Positions 8,367 to 18,236 are shown, counted from the stretch's first letter. The stretch: 64,000 nucleotides of DNA from Bradyrhizobium tropiciagri (GCF_018130505.1 NZ_JAFCKH010000009.1:1-64000), one strand, 5' to 3'. The notes: a model not told the origin generated them from the sequence alone. Program-made: numbers and translations.

Positions 8367-9317
8367 TCACGCCGCGCTCTGCCTCCGCGACGCCGCGAAC
8401 ACGCCGGCCAGCACCAGGGCAAAGCCCAGGAAATGGAACGGCTCCGGATGCTCGCCGATGAACACGATCGACATCGCCGTGCCGAACACCGGAACCATGT
8501 GGAAGAACGGCGCGGCGCGGTTGGCGCCGATCAGCTGTACGCCGCGGTTGAAGCACAGATAGGCCAGCGTCGAGGGGAACACGGCGACGTAGAACAGCGA
8601 CAGCAGATTGTTGGTGGTGAGCTGCATCACCGGACGCGCGGAGAGTTCCCAAAGGAAGAATGGGGTCAGGAACAAGGCGCCGCAGCCGAAGGTGAAGGCC
8701 GCGACCGACAGGCCGTGGATATTGGGCCGCTTCAAGGTCAGCACCGAGTACAGCGCGAAGATCACCAGCGCGACGATGAAGATCAGGTCGCCCTTGTTGA
8801 ACTCGATCTTCGACAGCGTGGTGAGATCGCCGTGCAGCAGGATCACCAGTACGCCGCAGAGCGAGAGCAGCACGCCGAGCAGCTGCGCCAGAGTCAGCCG
8901 CGCGCCGAGCAGCACCAGCGACCACAGCGCCACCACCAGCGGTGCCGCCGATTGCAGCAGCATCGTGTTCAGCGCCGTGGTGTACTCGAGCGACCAGTAT
9001 TGCAGCGTGTTGAAGGCGCCGATGCCGGTGATCGACATCAGGATCATGATGCCGAGATTGCCGCGGATCGTGGCCCAGTCCCGCGCGAGGTGCTTCCAGG
9101 CGAACGGCAGGATGATCAGGAACGCCGCGGTCCAGCGCAGGAACGACAGCGTCACCGGCGGAATGTGGCCGGCGGCGAGCCGGCCGACGATCGCGTTGCC
9201 GGCCCAGCACGTCGCGGTGATGCAGAGCAGGAGATACGGCTGGTTGGCGATCCAGGAGGTGGACGCAGGCGTGGTGGCGGATTCGGAAGCAGACATTCGA
9301 GAAGGGCCCGGGTTCAT
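8367..9317 (-). CDS. EamA/DMT-family transporter, second copy
   Basis: A 316-aa inner-membrane transporter with two EamA repeats and about ten helices, clearly paralogous to the product of 1643-2593. Both share NQPYLLL at the start, TLAYL..FNRGV.LIGANRA/IGPNRA late in the chain, and an FFHMVPVFG/FFHLVPVFG block. An alternative ATG lies at 9296. The two copies are 5.8 kb apart in the same orientation with unrelated genes between, so they are not a simple tandem duplication. The substrate is unknown. Confidence 0.88.
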   Translation of the reverse strand: MNPGPSRMSASESATTPASTSWIANQPYLLLCITATCWAGNAIVGRLAAGHIPPVTLSFLRWTAAFLIILPFAWKHLARDWATIRGNLGIMILMSITGIGAFNTLQYWSLEYTTALNTMLLQSAAPLVVALWSLVLLGARLTLAQLLGVLLSLCGVLVILLHGDLTTLSKIEFNKGDLIFIVALVIFALYSVLTLKRPNIHGLSVAAFTFGCGALFLTPFFLWELSARPVMQLTTNNLLSLFYVAVFPSTLAYLCFNRGVQLIGANRAAPFFHMVPVFGTAMSIVFIGEHPEPFHFLGFALVLAGVFAASRRQSAA

Positions 9318-9479
9318 GGCGCCGCGGCCCGCCCGGCGGGCCAGCGCCGGGCCGGAATGGACTGCCCGGCCCCCGTCACAGACACGGATTTTGCCGCTCC
9401 GGCAACGGCGCCGGATGCATCGCGACCATGCGCGAAGCCCCCTTTTGCGCGCGAATCCGCAGCATGGGGGACCCGCGGA

Positions 9480-9896
9480 TCAGCCGGCGTCCGGCGGCGT
9501 GGTCTGGCGCTTGACGATCTGTTCGGCGAGCTCGATCAGGATGCGCTTGGTGGCGGGGTCCTGCACCTCGCGGAACACCCGCAGCATCCGCAGTTCGAGC
9601 AGCGATTGCAGCGACTGCGCCGCGGGCGCGGCGGCGCGGGGCTGGCCGGCCTTGCTCGCCGGAGGATTGGTCGCGGGAGGATTGACGATCGGAGGATTGA
9701 CGATCCCCGTGACGAGGCCGAGCACGTCGGCGACGACCGCAAGGCGCCGGGCATCGATCTTCGTGGTGTCGTCGAGGCCGCTCGTGTCCGGCACCGATTC
9801 CGCGCACAGCACCTCGGCGAGGTCGGTTTGCGACAGTCCGATCGCGCGCCATCGCGCCTGCACCAGCTGCTCGATATCGTCCGGCGAAGTGCTCAT
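9480..9896 (-). CDS. Small HTH-like protein with NPP repeats
   Basis: A 138-aa hypothetical protein. Residues about 10-60 look like a Cro/C1-type helix-turn-helix (ARWRAIGLSQTDLAEVL followed by ARRLAVVADVLGL). The centre holds a short repeat, VNPPIVNPPATNPP, and the C-terminus is a predicted amphipathic helix (LLELRMLRVFREVQDPATKRI). The ATG at 9896 is preferred; the frame is open to 9968. It is a solitary gene next to the quorum-sensing locus and might be a regulator, but there is no direct evidence. The NPP repeat comes from a DNA tandem duplication around 9670-9705. Confidence 0.6.
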   Translation of the reverse strand: MSTSPDDIEQLVQARWRAIGLSQTDLAEVLCAESVPDTSGLDDTTKIDARRLAVVADVLGLVTGIVNPPIVNPPATNPPASKAGQPRAAAPAAQSLQSLLELRMLRVFREVQDPATKRILIELAEQIVKRQTTPPDAG

Positions 9897-10042
9897 GATG
9901 CGTTCAGGAATCTCCATCGCATACGAGGCCCGTCTGCACTTTATGACCAAGATCGCGCATGAATGCAATCAAGGGGTGACGTATCAGTCCAATCCAACCC
10001 CGTGCCCGGAACGGCCCCGGAAGGCCGGCAGCGCCGCTGCCC

Positions 10043-10816
10043 TCAGAGATCGATGATCCCGAGCGCGATGCTCTTGGCCACGCCATGGGTCTTGTTGGAG
10101 GCGTTGAGCTTGCGCAGCGCCTGCTTGATGAAGCCCTCCACCGTCTCCGGCGAGATGCCGAGGATCTGCGCGGTGTCGGCCACCGTCTTGCCGCGCGCGG
10201 CCCAGGCCATCACCTCCTTCTCGCGGGCGGTGAGCTTGATCGTCTCGGCGGCGTCGGCGGGCCTCAAGATGCTCGGTGCATTGCGCTGGTCGCGGCTGAC
10301 GATGTCCATCGCGCGCTGCACCCAGTAGATCATCAACAGATGCAGCTCATGCCGATGGCAGATCAGGAGCTTGTCGAAGGAGCGCGGATCGTCTTCCCAG
10401 AAGAACACCGTCGAGCTCGAATGCACGGCGCCGAGCCGGTCGCGATAGTGGAACGGCACCACGAGGCCCTCGCGAAAGCCGTGGTCGCGCGCGGCGTCCA
10501 TCATCTTCACTTCCGGCGCGCGCTTGTGGCCCTGCCGCTCCGGCAGCTTCAGGCTGCCCCAGTGAAACGGCTTGTTGGTCCGCCGCACCCGCGCCAGCGC
10601 CGGATCGCTATGGACGAAGTCGTATTGCAGATAGGCGCGCTCCCACGCCGGCGGGTGCGTGCCGGTGTAGTAGGGCACATCGAGCTCGGGGCGTCCCGCA
10701 TCGATGAAGGTAAAACCTGAGAAGCCGTAATCCTGAACAATACGGTGCAACGACGAGCGCAGCTCGTCGATCGAGTCGGACGCCTCAATGGCCGAGATCG
10801 CGTCTTCGAGACCCAT
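10043..10816 (-). CDS. LuxR-family acyl-HSL receptor
   Basis: A 257-aa quorum-sensing regulator. The N-terminal autoinducer-binding domain keeps the residues that contact acyl-HSL in TraR-type receptors (W58, Y62, D71, W86, G113 by my alignment). The C-terminal LuxR helix-turn-helix is LTAREKEVMAWAARGKTVADTAQILGIS (about residues 196-223). It is divergent from the luxI synthase gene with a 19-bp dyad between them. By gene order and relatives it corresponds to the BjaR/BraR group of Bradyrhizobium, which sense unusual branched or aryl HSLs. Which signal applies here cannot be read from the sequence. Confidence 0.92.
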   Translation of the reverse strand: MGLEDAISAIEASDSIDELRSSLHRIVQDYGFSGFTFIDAGRPELDVPYYTGTHPPAWERAYLQYDFVHSDPALARVRRTNKPFHWGSLKLPERQGHKRAPEVKMMDAARDHGFREGLVVPFHYRDRLGAVHSSSTVFFWEDDPRSFDKLLICHRHELHLLMIYWVQRAMDIVSRDQRNAPSILRPADAAETIKLTAREKEVMAWAARGKTVADTAQILGISPETVEGFIKQALRKLNASNKTHGVAKSIALGIIDL

Positions 10817-10824
10817 TGACTAAA

Positions 10825-10843
10825 ACCCCCGGTTTCCGGGGGT
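10825..10843. promoter_or_regulatory. lux-box-like 19-bp dyad
   Basis: ACCCCCGG and CCGGGGGT are perfect 8-bp inverted repeats around TTT. The dyad lies 8 bp from the luxR ATG and 55 bp before the luxI ATG. Length and position fit a LuxR-type operator that would activate luxI and cover the luxR start region. It has no T-run, so it is not a good terminator. Confidence 0.6.
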
Positions 10844-10898
10844 ATCACAGTTAAGCCCTTCTGTTCCAGATGTTCCCATATCTTGGAGGCAGAGGGAA

Positions 10899-11576
10899 AT
10901 GTCGCACCCGCAGGACAGGTACCATGCCCTCATCACGACCGAGGCGCACGATCCGGTTCGTGTCCAAGCGCTGCTCCGCTTGCGCAAGCAACTGTTCGTC
11001 GACCGCTGCGGCTGGCTGCTGGAGACCAGCGGCGACATCGAACGCGACGAGTTCGACAGTTGGTACACCGAACACTGTCTGCTGTTCGCCGGGCCGGAGC
11101 TGGTCGGCGGCTTCAGGGCGATCCGCACCGATCATCCCTACCTCACCAAGTCGGTGTTTCCGCAGCTTGCAACCGGGCGCTTCCCCAGCGACCCCGATGC
11201 CTGGGAGATCAGCCGCTTCGGCGTGGTGACGGCGACCGCGCCCGCTTATGTCGCCAGGCTGAACTATGCGCTGATGTTCCGTTTCGCCGAATTGCGCGGC
11301 GCCGAGGCGCTGGTGGCGCTGGCCGACCTCACCTACGAGCGCTTCCTCGCCCGCATGGGCATCCACACGCGCCGCTACGGCCCGCCGCAGGTGATCGGCC
11401 GCGACCGTTTTGGCCGCCCGCTCACCGCGCTCGCCGGCGAGATTCCGCTCGACCTCACCGAGAATCCCGGCCTGACAAAATTCCTCGACCTTGGACGGCA
11501 ACTGGAGATCCACGATGCCACATATGTTCTCGGACGTTCGCGCGTTTCGGCACGATCCGCTCCGGTTCCTGCTTGA
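10899..11576 (+). CDS. Acyl-homoserine-lactone synthase (LuxI family)
   Basis: A 225-aa GNAT-fold enzyme that makes an N-acyl-homoserine lactone from S-adenosylmethionine and an acyl donor. The conserved LuxI residues are present: R29, F33 and W39 in RKQLFVDRCGW, D50 and D53 in RDEFD, R73 in GGFRAI, and E103 and R106 in WEISRFGV. It resembles the BjaI/BraI group, whose known members use acyl- or aryl-CoA rather than acyl-ACP. GGAGG occurs 14-18 bp before the ATG and a closer AGAGGGAA follows it. Its last 62 bp overlap the P450 gene, so the two are surely co-transcribed. Confidence 0.93.
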   Translation: MSHPQDRYHALITTEAHDPVRVQALLRLRKQLFVDRCGWLLETSGDIERDEFDSWYTEHCLLFAGPELVGGFRAIRTDHPYLTKSVFPQLATGRFPSDPDAWEISRFGVVTATAPAYVARLNYALMFRFAELRGAEALVALADLTYERFLARMGIHTRRYGPPQVIGRDRFGRPLTALAGEIPLDLTENPGLTKFLDLGRQLEIHDATYVLGRSRVSARSAPVPA

Positions 11577-12876
11577 TCGCGGCAATGCCGCGCCGCTGGG
11601 GCTGGAGCCGCTGCATCTCGGACCGGCGCCGGTCTTGCTGGTCACCGACCCCGATCTGATCCGGCCGATCCTCAAGGCGCCGGAGACCGAGATCGGCAAG
11701 GGGCGGCTGATCAAGAAGCTGACGCCGGTGTTCGGCCGCAGCTCGCTGATGCTGCATGGCGACGAGCACAAGCGGCGCCGCGCGGTGCTGCACAAGCACA
11801 TGGCCAAGGGCAGCGTCGAACGCTACATGCCGCAGATGTGCGCCGAGATCCGCGCCGTCGGCGCCAAGCTCGCGCGCATGGGCGAGTTCGATCCGCACTC
11901 CTTCACCGCGGCGCTGGCGCTGCGCACCATCTGCATCGCCGTGTTCGGCACCCAGGTGATCTCGTCAGGCGACGAGGAGGCGCTGGTGCAGGCGGTCAAC
12001 ATGATCGAGGACGATCTGGCCGACGACATGTTCCGCGTGCTGCCGGTCGGCCCGATTGGATGGCACCGCCGCAAGCAGCGCCGCAAGTTCGCCAAGCTGG
12101 CGATGTCGACCGTGGTCGAGCGGCTGCGCGAGCGGGCCCGCGCCACCAGCGCGCTGAAGGATTTCGAAGTCCTCGGCCTGTCGGACCAGGACCTGCACGA
12201 CGAGATCCTGACGCTGCTGCTCGCCGGCCATCACACCACCGGCACCACCGCGGCCTGGGTGCTGTACCACATGGCGACCGACCCGGAGCTGATGGAAGCG
12301 ATCGCCGACGAGGCGGATCGCTGCCTCGACGACAGCGGCGAGCTGCGTCCCGACGCGGTGCGGCGCGCCGACGTCAGCGCGACGCTGGTCAAGGAAGTGT
12401 GCCGGCTCTACCCCGGCGCCTGGTGGTTCTCCCGCGAGGTGATGCAGCCGGTGACCATCGCCGGGCGCGATCTGAAGGTCGGCACCTCGCTCCTGATCTG
12501 TCCGTGGCAGTTGCAGCGCGATCCGCGCCACTTCCCCGATCCGGACCGCTTCCTGATGACACGGCGCTACACCACCGACGCCTACATCCCGTTCGGCGCC
12601 GGGCCGCGTGCCTGCGCCGGCATGGGGGTGGCGATGCTCGAACTGCAGCTGCTCGCGCTCGAGATCGCCGCCGCCTATCGCTTCACCGGCATCAGCCCGA
12701 ATCCGGCGCCGTGGCCGAAGGCCTCGGTGACGCTGATTCCGCCGCCGATGACGATCGGCATCGAAGTCCGGCAGGTGCGCAGCCCGGTCATTCAGCCCGG
12801 CGACGAGCAGCACGTGCCGTATTTGCCGCCGCTCAAATCACCCTCGATCGCAACACTGCAATCGGTTTCCCAATGA
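11515..12876 (+). CDS. Cytochrome P450, co-transcribed with luxI
   Basis: A 453-aa soluble bacterial P450 with all core motifs: I-helix AGHHTT (237-242), ExxR as E294-R297, and the haem loop FGAGPRACAG with the proximal Cys at 367. There is no N-terminal anchor, so it should be a cytosolic class I enzyme needing a separate ferredoxin and reductase, neither encoded nearby. The ATG at 11515 has TGGAG 8 bp upstream and lies inside luxI. The stop TGA overlaps the next ATG in ATGA. The substrate is unknown; because of its place in a luxI operon, the signal, its acyl precursor, or a quorum-controlled metabolite are the natural candidates. Confidence 0.93.
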   Translation: MPHMFSDVRAFRHDPLRFLLDRGNAAPLGLEPLHLGPAPVLLVTDPDLIRPILKAPETEIGKGRLIKKLTPVFGRSSLMLHGDEHKRRRAVLHKHMAKGSVERYMPQMCAEIRAVGAKLARMGEFDPHSFTAALALRTICIAVFGTQVISSGDEEALVQAVNMIEDDLADDMFRVLPVGPIGWHRRKQRRKFAKLAMSTVVERLRERARATSALKDFEVLGLSDQDLHDEILTLLLAGHHTTGTTAAWVLYHMATDPELMEAIADEADRCLDDSGELRPDAVRRADVSATLVKEVCRLYPGAWWFSREVMQPVTIAGRDLKVGTSLLICPWQLQRDPRHFPDPDRFLMTRRYTTDAYIPFGAGPRACAGMGVAMLELQLLALEIAAAYRFTGISPNPAPWPKASVTLIPPPMTIGIEVRQVRSPVIQPGDEQHVPYLPPLKSPSIATLQSVSQ

Positions 12877-13136
12877 CAACACATTTGAGAATAGTCAGTC
12901 CCGTGCAAGACAATATGGATGAAGCGCAACTGCGCAGCCTGCGCGAGGTCATCGCCGTGCTGGCGGAGCAGCGCGGCATCGTGATGGCGGCCGGCGCGGC
13001 CTTCGCCGGCCATCTGCTCGATCTTGCGATCATGCAGCTTCGTCTCAACGTCAACGACATCTCGGAAGAGGAATTGTCCGGGCTGTCCGACTTCATCGGC
13101 ACCGGGCTCACCGGCCACAAGCCGCCGCCGCACTGA
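12873..13136 (+). CDS. 87-aa protein at the end of the luxI operon
   Basis: A small acidic protein of unknown family, starting at ATG 12873 and overlapping the P450 stop by 4 bp (ATGA), which implies translational coupling. It is probably mostly helical: residues 15-34 (DEAQLRSLREVIAVLAEQRG), 36-58 (moderately hydrophobic, AAGAAFAGHLLDLAIMQLRL), then ISEEELSGLSDFIGTG. It has no Cys residues and no signal peptide. It may be a partner or stability factor of the P450, or a regulator. I recognise no function. Confidence 0.8.
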   Translation: MTTHLRIVSPVQDNMDEAQLRSLREVIAVLAEQRGIVMAAGAAFAGHLLDLAIMQLRLNVNDISEEELSGLSDFIGTGLTGHKPPPH

Positions 13137-13155
13137 CGCGGCCTGTCCGTACCGA

Positions 13156-13638
13156 TCAGTCCCGCGCCGCAGTCAGCGCCTTCATGGTGGCGCCTGCGGC
13201 GAGGGCGGCGTCATTGGGATCGATCTCGATCTGCAGGCCGCGCTGGCCGCCGTTGACGAACACGGTGACGTGGGTCAGCGCGGCCTCGTCGATCACGGTC
13301 GGCACGCGCTTCTTCTGGCCGAACGGGCTGATGCCGCCGACATGGTAGCCGGTCAGCCGCTCGGCGTCGGCCGGGCGCATCATCTTCGCCGACTTGCCGC
13401 CGAGCGCGGCCGCCAGCTTCTTCATGCTGACCTCGCTGTCGGCGGGCACCACGGCGCAGACCGGCTTGCCGTCGAGCTCGGCCATCAGCGTCTTCAGCAT
13501 CCGGTTCGGGTCGACGCCGAGCGCCTCGGCAGCCTGAAGCCCGATGCTCTCGGCGTCCGAATCGTAGACATAGGTGTGGAGCCTGAAGGCGATCCCGAGC
13601 CGGCGCAGGACCATGGTGGCGGGTGTGGAATTGGGCAT
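13156..13638 (-). CDS. ybaK: YbaK/EbsC-type Cys-tRNA(Pro) deacylase
   Basis: A 160-aa protein of the YbaK/INS trans-editing family, which hydrolyses cysteine mischarged onto tRNA-Pro. The key family features are the Lys in RMLKTLMAE (near residue 49), VPADSEVSMKKLA, and the SPFGQKKRVPTV loop that shapes the active site. The length is normal for a free-standing editing protein. It converges on the end of the luxI operon, 19 bp away. Confidence 0.9.
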   Translation of the reverse strand: MPNSTPATMVLRRLGIAFRLHTYVYDSDAESIGLQAAEALGVDPNRMLKTLMAELDGKPVCAVVPADSEVSMKKLAAALGGKSAKMMRPADAERLTGYHVGGISPFGQKKRVPTVIDEAALTHVTVFVNGGQRGLQIEIDPNDAALAAGATMKALTAARD

Positions 13639-14022
13639 GGGTCAAACTGATTTAATGAAAACGGAATGATCGCCGCAATGCGGGCCGCGATCAATGATCC
13701 ATATGGTCCCTCGAAGGTCCTGCAAATTCCCTCACGCAGAGCCGCGCCAACATTAAATTCTCGCCAGCCTCGCGCGGCCGCGCCTACCCCGGAATTTCAG
13801 GGGATATCAAGGAGTTGGACCCTATCCAAAAGGCTTAAAGGGCGGCCTTCTTGCTTGCGCAGCGGGGCCGCTTCCTTTATCCGGTAGGCGCCCTGCGTGC
13901 GCGCGGCCAGGCCCGTGTCCTGAGCCGCGTCCTGGGCTGGGCATAAGCACATGATCGGACGCGGGCGGACGCGTTTTCGCCGCGATCATGGTCTGAAAAC
14001 ACCTGAAGGGAACATCTTCGAA
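13639..14022. other. 384-bp intergenic region, purA leader
   Basis: This is the divergent region between ybaK and purA. It is GC-rich with a more A+T-rich stretch around 13650-13700. The purA frame is open upstream to 13951, but the leader part has no good ribosome site. I see no convincing operator, riboswitch or small gene. Confidence 0.5.
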
Positions 14023-15315
<1,293 letters not shown>

Positions 15316-15350
15316 CGGGATATTACCTATATCCCACCAATTGTGTGGAA

Positions 15351-16898
15351 ATGGCTGACTACTACCCGCTGATCGCCCGCGCCATCGCCGGATTGGACCC
15401 CAACGCTCCCGGCGAAGCCCGTCGCGCGCTGTACGCGCGGGCGCGGACTGCGCTGATTCAGCAGCTTCGCGGCGTGCAGCCGCCGCTCTCCGAATCCGAG
15501 ATCACCCGCGAGCGGCTCTCGCTGGAGGAGGCCGTCCGCAAGGTCGAGTCCGAGGCCGCCCAGCGCGCCCGCGATGCCGCCCGTGGCGGTGGCGGCGGTG
15601 CGCCCGCCCCGCGTGGCGACGGCCTCCGCCGCAGCAATCCCCGCCCGCCGGAGAGCGCGCCCGCCGAGGCCGCAGCCGCCCGCCCGCGCGGCCCGGCCGA
15701 TCCGCGTCCGCAGCGCAACCTGCGCCCCGACCTGCCGCCACCCGTGCCGCCGCGCCCGCCGACCCCGTCCGCTGCCGACGCGCCGCCGCGTCCCGGTGCG
15801 CCGCGCCGCGGACCTGAAGGCGCCCCGGCGCCGGTGCCGCCGGCCTCGCCGGGCGTGCGCGGCTTCCGTGACATCACCGCCGATGCCGACGATCTCGGCC
15901 GCGCCGCGGCACAGGCCAACCGCAACGCGCGCAAGACCTACGCCAACGTGCCGTCGCCCTCGCCGGAGTTCGACCGGCTCGAGCCCAATCTCGAGAACCG
16001 TGGCGCCGATCCCGACGTGCCGTATTCCTATGAGGATGAGGTCGCCGAGGCCGAGCGCTACGCGCCGCAGCCGCCGCAGGCCCCGCAGCGGTCGCGGGTC
16101 AGCAACGCCGAGCACGAGCCGAAGAGGCCGCGCATCGGCTCGATGTTCCCGTTCAAGACCGCGATCGTGGTCGGCATCCTGCTGATCCTGGCCGGCACCG
16201 GCATTCTGATGCGCCAGCAGGTCACGACCTTCGTCAGCAGCCTGATGAAGCCGTCGGCGCCGGCCCCGGTCGAGGCGCCGAAGGATGCCTCCGCGCCGGC
16301 CAGCAAGAAGATCGCCGACCGCGTCGGCCAGCCGTCGTCGGGCGAGGTGGTCGCGCCGGTCGCCCAGCGCGTCGTGCTCTATGACGAGGATCCGTCCGAT
16401 CCGAAGGGCAAGCAGTATGTCGGCTCGGTGGTGTGGCGCACCGAGCAGGTCAAGGCGTCCGGCAACCAGAAGCCCGACATCGCGGTGCGCGCCGACATCG
16501 ACATCCCCGACCGCAAGTTCAAGATGACGATGTCGTTCCGCCGCAACACCGACACGTCGCTGCCGGCGAGCCATACCGCGGAGCTGACCTTCATCCTGCC
16601 GCAGGACTTCGCCAATGGCGGCGTCGGCAACGTGCCGGGCATCCTGATGAAGTCCAACGAACAAGCCCGCGGCACGCCGCTCTCCGGCCTCGCCGTCAAG
16701 GTCACCGACGGCTTCTTCCTGGTCGGACTCTCCAATGTCGACCTCGACCGATCGCGCAACCTGCAGCTGCTCAAGGAGCGCTCCTGGTTCGACGTGCCGC
16801 TGGTCTACACCAACCAGCGCCGCGCCATCATCGCGATCGAGAAGGGCGCCCCCGGCGAGCGCGCCTTCAACGAGGCGTTCGCGGCGTGGGGTGAGTAG
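15351..16898 (+). CDS. Proline-rich single-pass membrane protein
   Basis: A 515-aa protein of unknown function. Residues 1-75 are a helical head (YPLIARAIAGLD, LIQQLRG). About 80-250 is a low-complexity Pro/Ala/Arg-rich region. One transmembrane helix lies near residues 266-284 (FKTAIVVGILLILAGTGIL). The 200-residue C-terminal domain lies beyond the membrane, probably in the periplasm. The N-terminal half would be cytosolic. It follows purA by 35 bp and may be read from the same transcript. An upstream GTG at 15345 is possible. Confidence 0.75.
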   Translation: MADYYPLIARAIAGLDPNAPGEARRALYARARTALIQQLRGVQPPLSESEITRERLSLEEAVRKVESEAAQRARDAARGGGGGAPAPRGDGLRRSNPRPPESAPAEAAAARPRGPADPRPQRNLRPDLPPPVPPRPPTPSAADAPPRPGAPRRGPEGAPAPVPPASPGVRGFRDITADADDLGRAAAQANRNARKTYANVPSPSPEFDRLEPNLENRGADPDVPYSYEDEVAEAERYAPQPPQAPQRSRVSNAEHEPKRPRIGSMFPFKTAIVVGILLILAGTGILMRQQVTTFVSSLMKPSAPAPVEAPKDASAPASKKIADRVGQPSSGEVVAPVAQRVVLYDEDPSDPKGKQYVGSVVWRTEQVKASGNQKPDIAVRADIDIPDRKFKMTMSFRRNTDTSLPASHTAELTFILPQDFANGGVGNVPGILMKSNEQARGTPLSGLAVKVTDGFFLVGLSNVDLDRSRNLQLLKERSWFDVPLVYTNQRRAIIAIEKGAPGERAFNEAFAAWGE

Positions 16899-16929
16899 GC
16901 GCTTCGGTCCGGACGTCCTGATCTGTCGT

Positions 16930-16959
16930 CGCCCGGCTCCAGCCGGGCGATTTTGTTTC
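16930..16959 (+). terminator. Rho-independent terminator
   Basis: CGCCCGGCT and AGCCGGGCG are 9-bp inverted arms followed directly by ATTTTGTTT. It lies 32 bp after the stop of the proline-rich membrane protein gene and ends the purA-side transcript. Confidence 0.8.
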
Positions 16960-17069
16960 CGGATATCGCTGACGCCTCAGCCAAAGGAACATTGGCGCGG
17001 GCTTTTGAATTTCCCTAGAACCGATGCGGGACTGCGCTAAACTCGTTCCAGCTTTGGCAAGGGCACGCC

Positions 17070-17507
17070 ATGAAACGCTACATCATCTTCGCAGCCATCG
17101 GGCCGTTCATCGGCGGCTTCCTGCTGTTGCTGGCGACCACCTACCAGTCCGGCTACTGGACCGAGACCAACAGCGGCGAGGTGACCAAGCTGTTCGTCGT
17201 GTTCGTGAAGTCGCTGCAGTACAATTATCTGTTCGGCCTGGTGCCGTCGCTGATGTTCGCGGCGGTCGACGACATCCTGATGCATGTGCGGCGCATCCCG
17301 CCGGTGCTGCGGATGCTGATGGTCGGCGTGGTGGCGTTCATCGGCGCGGCGCTGACCTACGCTTCGCACGGCTCGGAAAGCGGCGCGGTGCAGTTCATCC
17401 TCTACGGGCTGGTCGGCTTCATCCCCGGCGTGATCACGTCATGGTTGGCGCACAAATATGCCGAGGAGCTGTATGTGCCCGCGGCGCCGGCCTCAGCCCA
17501 GCATTGA
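17070..17507 (+). CDS. Small polytopic membrane protein
   Basis: A 145-aa inner-membrane protein with about four hydrophobic helices (residues 4-23, 43-66, 78-97, 106-126) joined by short loops. AAGGG lies 8 bp before the ATG. It resembles a conserved Bradyrhizobium hypothetical family (a DUF-type membrane protein), but I cannot assign a function. A hairpin repeat at 17559-17584 follows it. Confidence 0.75.
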   Translation: MKRYIIFAAIGPFIGGFLLLLATTYQSGYWTETNSGEVTKLFVVFVKSLQYNYLFGLVPSLMFAAVDDILMHVRRIPPVLRMLMVGVVAFIGAALTYASHGSESGAVQFILYGLVGFIPGVITSWLAHKYAEELYVPAAPASAQH

Positions 17508-17558
17508 CGTTCTTTCCTCCTCCGGGTCCGCGATAACTGAATCCGAAACCAACCCCAC

Positions 17559-17584
17559 GTCGTCCCGGCCTTCGCCGGGACGAC
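17559..17584. repeat. Short hairpin derived from the 124-bp repeat ends
   Basis: GTCGTCCCGGC and GCCGGGACGAC form a perfect 11-bp stem with a CTTC loop. The wording equals one end of the 124-bp repeats, so this is probably a solo end or a minimal version of the same family. Confidence 0.75.
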
Positions 17585-17638
17585 ATTGCGGAGTGGTAAT
17601 GTGACGCAACTTGAACCCCCTGCCGGCGTTACCATGTG

Positions 17639-18190
17639 ATGGCCATGCCCGAGGACGACATCTTCACGCCCCATCGCAACCGATCGCGGCCGCCGTTCGG
17701 CGGGGCGCAGGCGCGCGGCAAGGTCATCGATCAGGAGGGGCGGGAGATCGCCGATGGCGCGATGTCCGGCGGCGGCCTGCATCCGCAGTTCGAGGGTCTG
17801 CACTTCGACTTCCGCAACTCCACCGCCAATCCGTTCGGCAATCTGACGCGCGAGCAGCGGCTGGCGCGGCTGGAGGCAATCGCAAAACTGCTCGACGTCG
17901 CCTTTATCGTGCCGGGCACCAATGTCCGCTACGGCATCGACGGGCTGATCGGCCTGATCCCCGTGGTCGGCGACATCATCACGACCGCGATCTCGCTGTG
18001 GCTGGTGCGCGAGGCCCGGCTGCTCGGCGCGCCCTGGCACATCACCGCGAGGATGCTCGGCAATGTCGCGCTCGACGGCGTGGTCGGCCTCGTGCCGGTG
18101 GCGGGCGACGCCTTCGACGTCATGTTCCGCGCCAACATCCGCAATGTGCGGATGCTGCGGCGCTGGCTCGACAAGCAGCCGCGCTTGTGA
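17639..18190 (+). CDS. DUF4112 membrane protein
   Basis: A 183-aa protein matching the DUF4112 pattern: a helix ending LLDVAFIVPGTNVRYGIDG, then the paired hydrophobic segments LIGLIPVVGDIITT and VVGLVPVAGDAFDVMF, which are re-entrant or membrane-associated. The family has no known function. A GTG at 17636, this ATG and an ATG at 17645 are all possible starts. A strong terminator follows at 18241-18267. Confidence 0.8.
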   Translation: MAMPEDDIFTPHRNRSRPPFGGAQARGKVIDQEGREIADGAMSGGGLHPQFEGLHFDFRNSTANPFGNLTREQRLARLEAIAKLLDVAFIVPGTNVRYGIDGLIGLIPVVGDIITTAISLWLVREARLLGAPWHITARMLGNVALDGVVGLVPVAGDAFDVMFRANIRNVRMLRRWLDKQPRL

Positions 18191-18236
18191 TTTGGCGAGC
18201 GCGCCGCGCTCAGCCCCGAATAGAGAGCCCAAAAAC

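Noticed and set aside
1643-9317. The two EamA genes as a recent tandem duplication
   Set aside because: They are paralogues, but with many differences and seven unrelated genes between them; DMT transporters are commonly multicopy.
11838-12872. N-terminal extension of the 87-aa protein through the P450 gene
   Set aside because: The open frame is an out-of-frame shadow of the P450; the real start is the ATG overlapping the P450 stop.
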